Below, in pieces: positions 1-7,108 of a stretch of DNA of 21,834 bases (its first letter is position 1; each line of letters starts with the position of its first letter). The stretch comes from an uncultured bacterium (GTDB lineage: Bacteria; Patescibacteriota; Minisyncoccia; Moranbacterales; GWC2-37-73), in the NCBI GenBank assembly GCA_903824515.1, contig CAIJXA010000078.1:1-21834 (forward strand), given 5' to 3'. The notes under the pieces were generated by a model. The model was not told the DNA's origin, did no database searches, and saw nothing but the letters and a program-made list of their open reading frames with translations. The translations under genes were made by a program, and so were the position numbers.

Positions 1-326
1 AAGAAAAGTTAATCCTGAATCCGTTAATGCGTTAATCCATAATAAATAATTTCTATTGAATGTTAATGCGTAATAGTAAAAGAGGTCTTTCGAATCCCTC
101 CTAACCTCCCTTCTCCAAAGGGAGGAACAAATGCAATCCGTCCAATGTTTGAATGTTTAAATGCTTGCATGTTTAAATGTTTATATGACTTTGCGTTAAT
201 TCGTTAATCCAGAGAGCAGCTTCGTTAGCTTTTAGCTTCGTTAGCTTTTAGGAAAATGCATGAATCCGTTAATCCGTTAATAAACAATTTGCATTTAAAT
301 GTTATTGATTGTTAACTCCGAAAATC
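1..326. repeat. Repeat-rich intergenic region (GTTAAT-type repeats)
   Basis: No gene is seen here. The stretch is built from short repeats. GTTAATCC or GTTAATGC words occur at about 8, 23, 31, 62, 194, 202, 265 and 273, often as back-to-back pairs. ATGTTTAAATG-like words occur around 150-180. A perfect 16-bp tandem duplication (unit gcttcgttagctttta) lies at 219-250, and a hairpin (CCTCCCTT/AAGGGAGG) at 105-125. I know such low-complexity spacers from CPR genomes, but their origin here is not established. The repeats are too short and irregular for a CRISPR array. Confidence 0.7.
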
Positions 327-361
327 AAAAAACCTTCCCACACACAACGGGAAGGTTTTTT
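327..361 (-). terminator. Intrinsic terminator, probably bidirectional
   Basis: A 13-bp perfect stem (AAAAAACCTTCCC at 327-339, its complement at 349-361) closes a 9-nt loop. On the minus strand the stem ends in a T-run, 15 nt beyond the stop codon of the GT39 gene that ends at 376, so it most likely terminates that gene. The arm is also T-rich on the plus strand, so it could stop transcription from the left as well. Confidence 0.82.
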
Positions 362-375
362 GCTTGGTGTTCTGT

Positions 376-2199
376 CTATTGAATTTGCGACTCAGGCACA
401 TAGTAAATCAAGATTGATTTTCCAATTTGATCAACTGGTTTGAAATTTTGAGTCCAACTATAAGTTTCACTAGGATCTCTCTTGGTGTCATAAATACTGC
501 CCATTAGATAATTTTCAGAAATTGCGTACCAGCCAGCTTCAACTGGGCGTTTGCCGTCAGACCAAGCTGCATATTTGTCACCGAATAGTAGTTGGGGATT
601 TCCACCACCAAAGTAGTCAATATTTATTTTGGTTATTTCAGGATGTTGATCTAACCAGATTTTAAGACGATTAAGGTCTTGTCCCCAGTCAGTATTTGAA
701 TCAGTTACATATTTGTAGCCATTTTTTGATCCGCCGATTGACTCATTGAAATATGACGTGTAGCTAGGGTAGGCCAACACGGCCGCGCCAATTTGCCATG
801 AAACCAAAATTGCAATAATAATCATCAAAGAGTGTCTGGCTTTTGGCTTGGTCTTTTTAACAAACTCAAAAACTTTTTTAGCTATCAGTAGATAGGCAAG
901 TGGCAGAATTGGGAACAAATGCCTGAAGCCAATGTTGAGTCCGCCCTGAATGCTGATATAGGCGTAAACAACAATAAACAAAAATAGGGAATATTCAACC
1001 ACGGAATTTCGCAGGAAGGTGCCAATTTTACTTTTGATTTTCTTGAAAGAAAGCGCTGAAACAATTGTTTGTTTGAAAGTAAAGAAAAGCGCAAAAAGTG
1101 CCAAGAATAAAAATGGAATAGTTTCTTTAATCAAAAATACAATAGGAAAATAATTAGTAAAGCCATTCCCAACCTTGCCCATAAAATAGGCTCCATTTCC
1201 GCCCACGACTCGTTTGACTGTCCAAGCTGGTCCAAAAGCATAGGTTGCCCAAGGACGGGTCAATGCTGATTTATTAAGATTGTGCAGGAGATTGTTGGTG
1301 ATGGTTGCCTTTGGATTACTGTCGTCAACGGCAAAAAAGAAATCAATAGTTTTGTCAAAAGTTTCTTTTGGCATAGCATAGTTGTTTGCCTTATAGACAA
1401 TCCAAATCACAATGGCGGCCACCGCAAAAGCAGCAAGACCTTTCAGGAGATATTTTCCAAGATTGCCTAAACGTGTTTTCCAATTGTTTTTTCCATCGCG
1501 ATTATTTTTGGCCAAGCTATAAATAATTAAAGTCAATCCAAAAATTGGCAGTGCAATGATTGATGAAAATTTGCTGACCAACAAAAGTCCAAGAAAAAGT
1601 CCACCTAGGCCAACATTTTTCCAAGAAGGCAGCTTGATGAATTTCAAAAAGTAATAAAAAGAAAAAGTTAGAAAAGCTGCTACGCCTAAATCAGTGGTCA
1701 CAAAATGATTGTGTCCTAAAATATTTGGATCAAAAGCATAGAAAATCAGAGCGAAAACACCAGCAGATGTTCCGGCGAGTTCCTTGCCCCATTTGAAAAG
1801 GAAAAGGCCAAGTAAAATTGAGAGCAAGACAATCGGCAGACGTGACCAGAGAATGATTTGGTCGCTGTCGTTGCCGGACTCATATAGCAAAGATCTGCCA
1901 GCAGCCCATTGACCTTCATCCCAAGCATTTGGCAAATCGCCAGTCCAAAAAGGTTGCGTGGTGTCAAATTTCAGATTAAGCAAAAGAAGTGGCAGGCCTG
2001 CCATATCCTTGATGAGCGGCGGATGTTCAGGATTAAGGCGCGTGTCATGCTGCGAGACATAACTATATCCAGCCGGGATGTGAGCAATTTCGTCAAAGAT
2101 GGCACTGTCATTTTTTGCGTTGAGTATTGAAACGATGGCGAAAAAAGCCATGATGACTGCAACGATTATGCTGGAATTTTTGTTGATAAATTTTTCCAT
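376..2199 (-). CDS. GT39/ArnT-PMT-like membrane glycosyltransferase, 607 aa
   Basis: This is a probable polyprenyl-phosphate-sugar-dependent glycosyltransferase of the dolichyl-phosphate-mannose/ArnT superfamily, acting in the cytoplasmic membrane with its active site outside. An N-terminal membrane helix (about residues 9-27) is followed by an acidic pair D36-E37 in the first external loop, where the family keeps its catalytic or metal-binding acid. The family-type loop motif EHPP follows at 58-61. Many further hydrophobic helices extend to about residue 475. A soluble tail contains DWGQDL near residue 500, which I associate with bacterial GT39 tails. The ATG start fits the membrane topology, and no Shine-Dalgarno motif precedes it. 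It lies downstream of a second, dissimilar GT39 gene on the same strand, with a repeat between them. Donor and acceptor cannot be told from sequence. The family call is firm, the substrate unknown. Confidence 0.85.
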   Translation of the reverse strand: MEKFINKNSSIIVAVIMAFFAIVSILNAKNDSAIFDEIAHIPAGYSYVSQHDTRLNPEHPPLIKDMAGLPLLLLNLKFDTTQPFWTGDLPNAWDEGQWAAGRSLLYESGNDSDQIILWSRLPIVLLSILLGLFLFKWGKELAGTSAGVFALIFYAFDPNILGHNHFVTTDLGVAAFLTFSFYYFLKFIKLPSWKNVGLGGLFLGLLLVSKFSSIIALPIFGLTLIIYSLAKNNRDGKNNWKTRLGNLGKYLLKGLAAFAVAAIVIWIVYKANNYAMPKETFDKTIDFFFAVDDSNPKATITNNLLHNLNKSALTRPWATYAFGPAWTVKRVVGGNGAYFMGKVGNGFTNYFPIVFLIKETIPFLFLALFALFFTFKQTIVSALSFKKIKSKIGTFLRNSVVEYSLFLFIVVYAYISIQGGLNIGFRHLFPILPLAYLLIAKKVFEFVKKTKPKARHSLMIIIAILVSWQIGAAVLAYPSYTSYFNESIGGSKNGYKYVTDSNTDWGQDLNRLKIWLDQHPEITKINIDYFGGGNPQLLFGDKYAAWSDGKRPVEAGWYAISENYLMGSIYDTKRDPSETYSWTQNFKPVDQIGKSILIYYVPESQIQ

Positions 2200-2243
2200 A
2201 TTTTTATTAATTAGTATTTATTACGTATTGTTTATTATGTCTT

Positions 2244-2354
2244 CCGTCATCGCGAGGATTTTTGTAATCAAATATTCATGTCAATCCAGTCCGCCAGCTG
2301 GCGAATTGGAAACGCCCTGAATTGCTTCGAGTGATTGCCCTCTCGCAAAGACGG
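2244..2354. repeat. MITE-like palindromic intergenic repeat, copy 1
   Basis: A 111-bp element with imperfect terminal inverted repeats: CCGTCATCGCGAG at the left and CTCGCAAAGACGG at the right, which are near-complements. The palindromic core CGCCAGCTGGCG lies at 2292-2303. A diverged copy in the same orientation lies at 4168-4274. The termini resemble the widespread GTCATTGCGAG-type intergenic repeats known from many bacterial genomes. It sits between the two GT39 genes, so it may fold in their shared transcript, if they share one. No coding capacity is seen. Confidence 0.7.
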
Positions 2355-2395
2355 AAAAATGATTGGCTGTTGTGCATTGGCTGCTGAATATTGTT

Positions 2396-3994
2396 TTAGT
2401 ATTTTAGTGTATAAAAATTGTCTCCAAAAGCATTAAGGTGTGGTTGAAAATTTGTGCCAGGAAATTTGGCCTTCATGGCATCAATTATTTTTTGGTCGGC
2501 GCCAGTAAAAATGATTACTGAGCTTGCCCCAGGGGTTAAATTGATTGAGTCGGCTTCTCCCGGATAAAAATAATTGGTGTTTGGCAAATTCTGATTGAGA
2601 TATTTCAGAGTCAATCTTTGCATGCTGCCAGTGATAATGTTTTTTTGCGTTGATGGCGGAAATGCTTGAATATAGTTCGAAACTTCCTTAAGATTTCCTT
2701 CGAAAGCGCTATGCTGCTTTGGGCTGTTGGCAAAAAAGACAAAATATTTCACTGGGTCAAAGATTGCAATGAATGAAAAAGCTACAATCAGAAGTGAAAT
2801 GACAAGAAATTTAAAGGAATTTCCAAAAGAATTTATTTTTCTAATCAGCCATAAAAATGGCAAAACTGAAATAATCATAACAACCGGCAATGTTCCAATT
2901 GAACGCAATGCATGAGGATTTCCTTCATAGGCCAAAAATTCCGGAATAAGCAAAGCAAAGAACCAGGCTAGCAAAAAAACCCAGACATCAAATTTGTGAC
3001 TGCGAACTTTGTTTTTCAGGCGGGCATGCAGCAGGTGAAAAAATTTGATGAAAATATAAATCAGCCCAACCAGAAAGGCAACCCCTGTGATTGGATTGAG
3101 AATCGGATAGGGCGGATAGTTTTGGCGCATGTTTTGGTCGCCCCAGAAATTGTATTTAGCCAAAGACAGACCAAAAGTTTTGCCCAGTAGTGGCAAGAGG
3201 TGACCCTTGTTGGTGGCAGGATTGAGAATTGAAATTTCACTTGTTCGCGACGCATAGTGCTCGGGATGAAAGTGGAAGAAGTCCAAAAGCATTGGTGCGG
3301 CTGAAATAAACATGGCAATTGCGAAAACCAAAACATGCTTCCAATAATTTTTCAAAAATTTTTCCCGAGTAATCATTAGCGAAACAAGTAGGACAATCAA
3401 AACCAACGGCGAAACTCGAAATGCTATATAGGTATGAAGACCCAGTCCATAAATGAATCCTGCGATGATGAAATCATGCAGTTTTTTGGTGCGAAGGCCG
3501 CGAAAAAGAAAATAGAAAGCAAAGGTCAAGACGAAAGGAACCATGACTGCTCTGAATCCAATGCGAGAAAAATTGATGGCCCAATATGAAAAGGTTGTCA
3601 ACCAGGCGCCAATAAGTCCAGCCAAATAGGTTCCAAAAAGTTCGCTTGCAAGCAGAAAGACGCCGAGCACAGTCAATGTCCCGAAAATGATGGAAGGCAA
3701 TTTGAGTCCCAAGGCTGTGCTGCCAAGCAATTTGATTGACATGGCCTGAATGTTGATGAAAAGTCCTTCTCGACCATTATTGCTCTCGTAAAAAAGTTTA
3801 TATTGTCCGGTTGCGTTTGCCACCTGCGCATCAATTCCATTTTGAGCCTCATCGGGAAAAATGCTATATGGAATATTTTCAATGTTGCTGATTCGAAGTG
3901 TGAAGGCCACGAGCAAAATTATCAGCAGTAATCCAGCGACGATTAGTTTGTCCTTGTGCCAAGGAATTGCCGAGCCATTTTCATTCTTTTTCAT
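2396..3994 (-). CDS. GT39-family membrane glycosyltransferase, 532 aa
   Basis: A second enzyme of the GT39/PMT superfamily, clearly diverged from the downstream one. After an N-terminal membrane helix (about 17-36) the first external loop carries the acidic pair D48-E49 in the context FPDEAQNG. The motif GREG follows at 74-77, at the place where other members carry a second conserved loop motif. Many hydrophobic helices extend to about residue 415, and a soluble C-terminal domain of some 115 residues ends the protein. The predicted role is transfer of a lipid-linked sugar to a glycan, lipid or protein on the outer face of the membrane. The ATG start has no Shine-Dalgarno motif and follows an AT-rich leader. 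Substrates are unknown. The neighbouring GT39 gene and the distant GT2 and MraY/WecA genes suggest surface glycan work. Confidence 0.83.
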   Translation of the reverse strand: MKKNENGSAIPWHKDKLIVAGLLLIILLVAFTLRISNIENIPYSIFPDEAQNGIDAQVANATGQYKLFYESNNGREGLFINIQAMSIKLLGSTALGLKLPSIIFGTLTVLGVFLLASELFGTYLAGLIGAWLTTFSYWAINFSRIGFRAVMVPFVLTFAFYFLFRGLRTKKLHDFIIAGFIYGLGLHTYIAFRVSPLVLIVLLVSLMITREKFLKNYWKHVLVFAIAMFISAAPMLLDFFHFHPEHYASRTSEISILNPATNKGHLLPLLGKTFGLSLAKYNFWGDQNMRQNYPPYPILNPITGVAFLVGLIYIFIKFFHLLHARLKNKVRSHKFDVWVFLLAWFFALLIPEFLAYEGNPHALRSIGTLPVVMIISVLPFLWLIRKINSFGNSFKFLVISLLIVAFSFIAIFDPVKYFVFFANSPKQHSAFEGNLKEVSNYIQAFPPSTQKNIITGSMQRLTLKYLNQNLPNTNYFYPGEADSINLTPGASSVIIFTGADQKIIDAMKAKFPGTNFQPHLNAFGDNFYTLKY

Positions 3995-4028
3995 TTTTAT
4001 TTTTTTAATATTGATTTAAGATAATTTT

Positions 4029-4034
4029 ACTATA
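4029..4034 (-). promoter_or_regulatory. Possible -10 element for the GT39 gene starting at 3994
   Basis: Read on the minus strand this is TATAGT, 34 nt before the start codon. No convincing -35 box is seen at the usual distance, so this is only a candidate. Confidence 0.3.
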
Positions 4035-4375
4035 CCATTTTTAAAGGAAAAGTGCCATATTTTTTCTTTAATAATTATAGCTGGTTAAGTTAAATGTTTT
4101 TTGGCTACACCTTATCCCTCACTTTGGAAAAGAGGGATTGATTGGGATTTGAAAAACTATTAAAATGCGTCATCGTGAAGATTTTGTACTCAAAATATTT
4201 GACGATCTATTCCGCCAGCTGGCGGAATTAAAACGCTCTGGAGTTGCCTGTTTGATTACATCCTTGCAATGACAGGGTAATCTTTTCCTTCAGGCGTATA
4301 ATCCTTTGTGAGAGCCATAATTAGGTGTTTTAGCAATGTAATAATGCAGCAATGCAATAGTGCCTGAATCAAGGC
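4035..4375. other. Intergenic region between divergent transcription units
   Basis: No gene is seen. The region holds an ATCCCTC/GAGGGAT inverted repeat at 4114-4138, the second MITE-like repeat at 4168-4274, and a short stretch of GCAATG-type words near 4334-4360. The minus-strand GT39 genes leave to the left. The promoter of the unknown operon lies at the right edge. Confidence 0.6.
4168..4274. repeat. MITE-like palindromic intergenic repeat, copy 2
   Basis: It shares with copy 1 the CGTCATCG-type left end, the central palindrome and the right end (TTGCAATGAC, near-complement of the left end). Here the centre is a perfect 16-bp palindrome, TCCGCCAGCTGGCGGA, at 4211-4226. The flanking text (attttgta, aaacgc, ttgc) is alignable with copy 1, so the two have a common origin rather than being chance palindromes. 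Confidence 0.7.
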
Positions 4376-4404
4376 TTGACACGAGCCTCTTTTTGTGATA
4401 TGAT
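4376..4404 (+). promoter_or_regulatory. Strong sigma-70-type promoter
   Basis: A perfect -35 box TTGACA at 4376-4381 and a near-consensus -10 box TATGAT at 4399-4404 are separated by exactly 17 bp. Transcription should start near 4411. The expected 5' end falls next to a small hairpin (acagga/tcctgt, 4413-4427, 3-nt loop), and the leader is about 100 nt long. This is the best promoter in the window. Confidence 0.85.
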
Positions 4405-4497
4405 GAACGGTTACAGGATAGTCCTGTGATGAGGTCAAAAAGATAAGAGGCCTCGCAGGGGTTCCTTAAAAATTCAATATCAATCACAAAAAACAAT

Positions 4498-4502
4498 GGA
4501 GG
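4498..4502 (+). promoter_or_regulatory. Strong ribosome binding site fixing the start at 4510
   Basis: GGAGG lies 7 nt before the ATG. Most other genes in the window lack such a site, so this one settles the start and suggests efficient initiation. Confidence 0.85.
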
Positions 4503-4509
4503 AGATATC

Positions 4510-5232
4510 ATGAGTATATTTAAGAAAGTAGCTGGATATGCTGGAGAATTAGGGCTGGACGTCCTTTTTATGAAAGGCATTCCAAACCTTTTCAATTTTT
4601 TGAGCGGCGTTCATGCAAAGCTGCCGGATGAATATAAAGCAAAAATTCCAGCGTTGTTCGGCATAGGCACTACTGATGAGGAAATTGTTAACTCATTAGT
4701 TGGTCAACTCGACAATAAAGACCAAGCTGTGGTTATGGGATTCTTGTCTGGAAAGTGTAAAGATTACGAGAGGAGCCGGTATATTCGGATTGTTGCCGGA
4801 ATGGAGTTTTTTCCTGCTATTCGCGAGGAAAAAACGATAAAATATGGCAAGGATGGCAAAAAAGAGTCAGAGGCAACAAAAGCTGGTTCGCCGGAAATTG
4901 ATCTCAGATTGAACTTTTTGAAATCTTTTGCTAGGATCATTCGCGAAGAATATGGCGGTGATTTGGACAAGGCTTATGATCACTGTGTTGGCGGAAGGAT
5001 GATTATCAAGGATCCGCTGCATCAAAAAGTTTTAAAGTCTTTTTCTGAGAGCATTGGGGATTTCAAAAAAACAGTATTGAGTCCGTTTGAAGTTGATTCT
5101 ATGGGAGAATTGACACAAAAAGTCTCAAAAAAAATTAAAACAGAAGGCACTAGTCTTTCTGCAGACCTAAAATCATACAGACAAGAAGCACACGATCGAC
5201 GTGTTGCTCAAAGTCAAAAAAGGAGGAAGTAA
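4510..5232 (+). CDS. Hypothetical protein, 240 aa, first gene of a two-gene operon
   Basis: I do not recognise a family. The protein is soluble and mixed in charge, with no signal peptide and no clear membrane helix. The N-terminal 35 residues are moderately hydrophobic and look amphipathic. A lysine/glutamate-rich insert (about 105-125) interrupts a mostly helical body. The last 50 residues are strongly basic and probably helical, ending QSQKRRK. Two cysteines (near 82 and 159) are not arranged as a metal site. It has its own near-consensus promoter and a GGAGG ribosome site, and its 3' end overlaps the ribosome site of the next gene, leaving only 2 nt between stop and start. The tight coupling to a membrane protein suggests the two act together, for example as a cytoplasmic partner at the membrane. 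That is inference only. Confidence 0.8.
   Translation: MSIFKKVAGYAGELGLDVLFMKGIPNLFNFLSGVHAKLPDEYKAKIPALFGIGTTDEEIVNSLVGQLDNKDQAVVMGFLSGKCKDYERSRYIRIVAGMEFFPAIREEKTIKYGKDGKKESEATKAGSPEIDLRLNFLKSFARIIREEYGGDLDKAYDHCVGGRMIIKDPLHQKVLKSFSESIGDFKKTVLSPFEVDSMGELTQKVSKKIKTEGTSLSADLKSYRQEAHDRRVAQSQKRRK
5221..5226 (+). promoter_or_regulatory. Ribosome binding site overlapping the upstream gene's end
   Basis: A full AGGAGG stands 8 nt before the ATG at 5235 and inside the last codons of the preceding gene. This arrangement favours coupled translation of the two proteins. Confidence 0.85.
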
Positions 5233-5234
5233 AC

Positions 5235-5921
5235 ATGTTTATATTTACAGTGATTGTGGGTTGTGTTGTTGCCTTTTTTTTCCGCGAACAGATTGGCGAT
5301 CTCTTGATGGGTTTAATGGATGATGCAGTTACTGGATTCGTCTCCGCTTGGTCAGTAGTTCGATGGTTCATTGCTGGAGGCATAATCCTTTGGCTAGCAT
5401 CCATCTTCGCAATAGTGAAAATAGGTGACTATGCCAATGCCGGCGCAGCCATCTGGATTTTTTTGGGAGTTTTGCCGATTTTTCTTATTGCTCTCGCAAG
5501 GGCAACAGTGGCAAATCGACCAGTAGCGCAACTAACAAGTGTTGTTACTGGTTTGGTGGTTCTTATTTCTGGCGGAGCTCTTCTGGTTGGCCTTTGGTCA
5601 CCCTCAGTCAAGTCAAGTCTTGATCGCTGGTCTGGCAACTCAAAGCAGACCATTGCCAACAAGCTGGACAAAGAATCCCTCAACTCCGAACCGGAAGTTG
5701 GAGTGAAAGGGGTCTTGACTCAAGAGACTGCGGTATATGATGAAAAGTCCACGGCTTTTCCAGACAAAATTAAGTCCGGAACCAAGGTACTTGTCGTCAG
5801 TCTTGAGAAAGGCGGGCCGAAGGGAATGGTGTTTGTAAAACTGCAAAATCCGCAGGGAGATTTCACTGAAAAAAGTGATGAAGTCTTTATCCCTACGGAG
5901 AAGATTGCATTTGCTCAGTAA
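5235..5921 (+). CDS. Hypothetical membrane protein with SH3-like tail, 228 aa
   Basis: No family is recognised by name. There are about four hydrophobic segments: residues 2-17, 43-63, 70-91 and 101-121. A polar linker (about 122-153) follows. The C-terminal domain (about 155-228) is short and strand-rich, with alternating hydrophobic residues, a GTKVLVV segment and a terminal FIPTEKI-like strand. That pattern resembles bacterial SH3-like domains, which often bind peptides or cell-wall material. The resemblance is by eye only. The gene follows the 240-residue orphan by 2 nt, shares its promoter, and is closed by a strong terminator, so the two form a self-contained operon. A role at the cell envelope is likely, its nature unknown. 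Confidence 0.8.
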   Translation: MFIFTVIVGCVVAFFFREQIGDLLMGLMDDAVTGFVSAWSVVRWFIAGGIILWLASIFAIVKIGDYANAGAAIWIFLGVLPIFLIALARATVANRPVAQLTSVVTGLVVLISGGALLVGLWSPSVKSSLDRWSGNSKQTIANKLDKESLNSEPEVGVKGVLTQETAVYDEKSTAFPDKIKSGTKVLVVSLEKGGPKGMVFVKLQNPQGDFTEKSDEVFIPTEKIAFAQ

Positions 5922-5933
5922 TGAGCACAACGG

Positions 5934-5968
5934 GCACAACGGATTTATTACAATCCGTTGTGCTTTTT
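5934..5968 (+). terminator. Intrinsic terminator of the 4510-5921 operon
   Basis: A perfect 12-bp stem (gcacaacggatt at 5934-5945, complement at 5952-5963) with a 6-nt loop is followed directly by five Ts. It starts 13 nt after the stop codon. The left arm is preceded by a second copy of GCACAACGG-like text at 5925-5932. Confidence 0.87.
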
Positions 5969-6030
5969 GCTTGTTAAAATTTCTTGAAAAATTTTTGAGA
6001 ATAATTGCTATGTTTAAAAATTTATTTTTG

Positions 6031-6039
6031 TGCTATAAT
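6031..6039 (+). promoter_or_regulatory. Extended -10 promoter before the 6069 gene
   Basis: TGCTATAAT gives a perfect -10 hexamer (6034-6039) with an extended TG. The -35 region is poor. Transcription would begin near 6046, which excludes the upstream in-frame ATG at 6042 and supports the start at 6069 with a leader of about 23 nt. Confidence 0.55.
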
Positions 6040-6068
6040 TTTTGTATAAATATAAAAACTTTTTGACT

Positions 6069-6935
6069 ATGGCATTTTTTAGTAAAATTTTTTCAGGAAC
6101 CAATGGATCAACTAATAGTTTTTCAGATAATAAAAATTTGTTGACAGCAAAAAAGAGCACACCAATGAGAAAATTGGCTGTGGTGGTTGAGGATGAAGAA
6201 GTTTTGAAAACAGAAAAGGAAAAGAATGACCAAAAGAAAAAAATAATTGTGCAGGAAGAACAAGCTAAATCAAAGAAAAAACAACGAGCTGCTGATGATC
6301 CACTTTTAAAACTGAAAGCCTTGGCAGAAAAGATTAGGAATCGTGTTCACTACATCGACAAGAATGATTTTGCCAAAAGAGCTGTTTCCAGTAAAGACAA
6401 AGTCTATGATTTTGATTTGCGTAAAGATCTGGCGTATTTTTTGGCGAATGATGAATTTTTGACTGAAGTTGAAGTTGGAATTAAAACCGAAAAAACCGCA
6501 GATGATTTTCAAAGGTTTGAAACGCTCATTGCAAATGCCACCAAGGATGAGGAAATTGGCTATGTTGTTTATGGTGATAAGACATATGTCATTGGCAAGG
6601 AAATTGAAAAAGAAGAGCAGTCCAAAAAACCAGAAAAAAATCAAACAGCAAAAGTGGAAAAAGAAAAAACAGTCGCAGGACTTTCCTTGGAAATTGTCGG
6701 GGTTTTCAGCAAAAGTGCTACTGACTTTATGGAAAATTTGAAAAAAGAAGCTGCTGGCGATGCTGATGTTATGATTACGCAGTCAGAGAAAAATATCCTG
6801 ATTAGAATTTTCACGAAAAGATTTTTGCGCGAGCTGATCGCTGAAAAGGAAACTGAGATGAAAGAAAAAATGGCTTTCAAATCTGAAAATTCTGAAGAAC
6901 TTGTTGAATTTGTTTGTAGTTCAATATTCAAATAA
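6069..6935 (+). CDS. Lysine-rich hypothetical protein, 288 aa
   Basis: No family is recognised. The first 30 residues contain a serine/asparagine-rich patch. Residues 40-75 are a highly charged, probably helical lysine/glutamate segment. A more regular domain (about 78-178) is followed by another charged linker (180-200). The C-terminal domain (about 203-288) has mixed strands and helices. No signal peptide or membrane helix is seen. The start was set at 6069 rather than at the in-frame ATG at 6042, because a TATAAT box at 6034-6039 would place the earlier ATG upstream of the transcript. It precedes the large coiled-coil gene and the VirD4-like ATPase on the same strand, so it may belong to that locus, although a GC-rich spacer of 173 bp intervenes. 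Confidence 0.75.
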   Translation: MAFFSKIFSGTNGSTNSFSDNKNLLTAKKSTPMRKLAVVVEDEEVLKTEKEKNDQKKKIIVQEEQAKSKKKQRAADDPLLKLKALAEKIRNRVHYIDKNDFAKRAVSSKDKVYDFDLRKDLAYFLANDEFLTEVEVGIKTEKTADDFQRFETLIANATKDEEIGYVVYGDKTYVIGKEIEKEEQSKKPEKNQTAKVEKEKTVAGLSLEIVGVFSKSATDFMENLKKEAAGDADVMITQSEKNILIRIFTKRFLRELIAEKETEMKEKMAFKSENSEELVEFVCSSIFK

Positions 6936-6984
6936 ATGGTATTATTGCCCCAGCGCAAATTCTGGACACTATTGGCATCGCAGC

Positions 6985-7075
6985 CCCTCTCGCCTGAGGC
7001 TCGCCGAGGCGGACAAGCTGCGAGGTAAAACGCCCTTTACTGCCTCCATTGAATCGGTCCGCCCTGGGGGGACCC
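6985..7075. repeat. GC-rich structured intergenic repeat
   Basis: This patch is strikingly GC-rich against an AT-rich background and holds several overlapping inverted repeats: CCTCTCGC/GCGAGG as outer arms (6986-7025), CGCCT/AGGCG inside, and GGTCC/GGACC at 7056-7074. No coding frame of value is seen. It resembles the mobile GC-rich palindromic repeats scattered through many CPR intergenic regions, but that is recalled, not searched. Confidence 0.5.
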
Positions 7076-7108
7076 TTACTTCACTAGATAATAAATATAT
7101 AAGCTAAT

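Noticed and set aside
1..282. CRISPR-like array from the GTTAAT repeats
   Set aside because: Repeat words are only 6-14 bp, spacing is irregular, and no cas gene or constant spacer length is seen.
6042..6068. N-terminal extension of the 6069 gene from the ATG at 6042
   Set aside because: A TATAAT box at 6034-6039 would start transcription after this ATG, and the extra nine residues (MYKYKNFLT) look like translated promoter.
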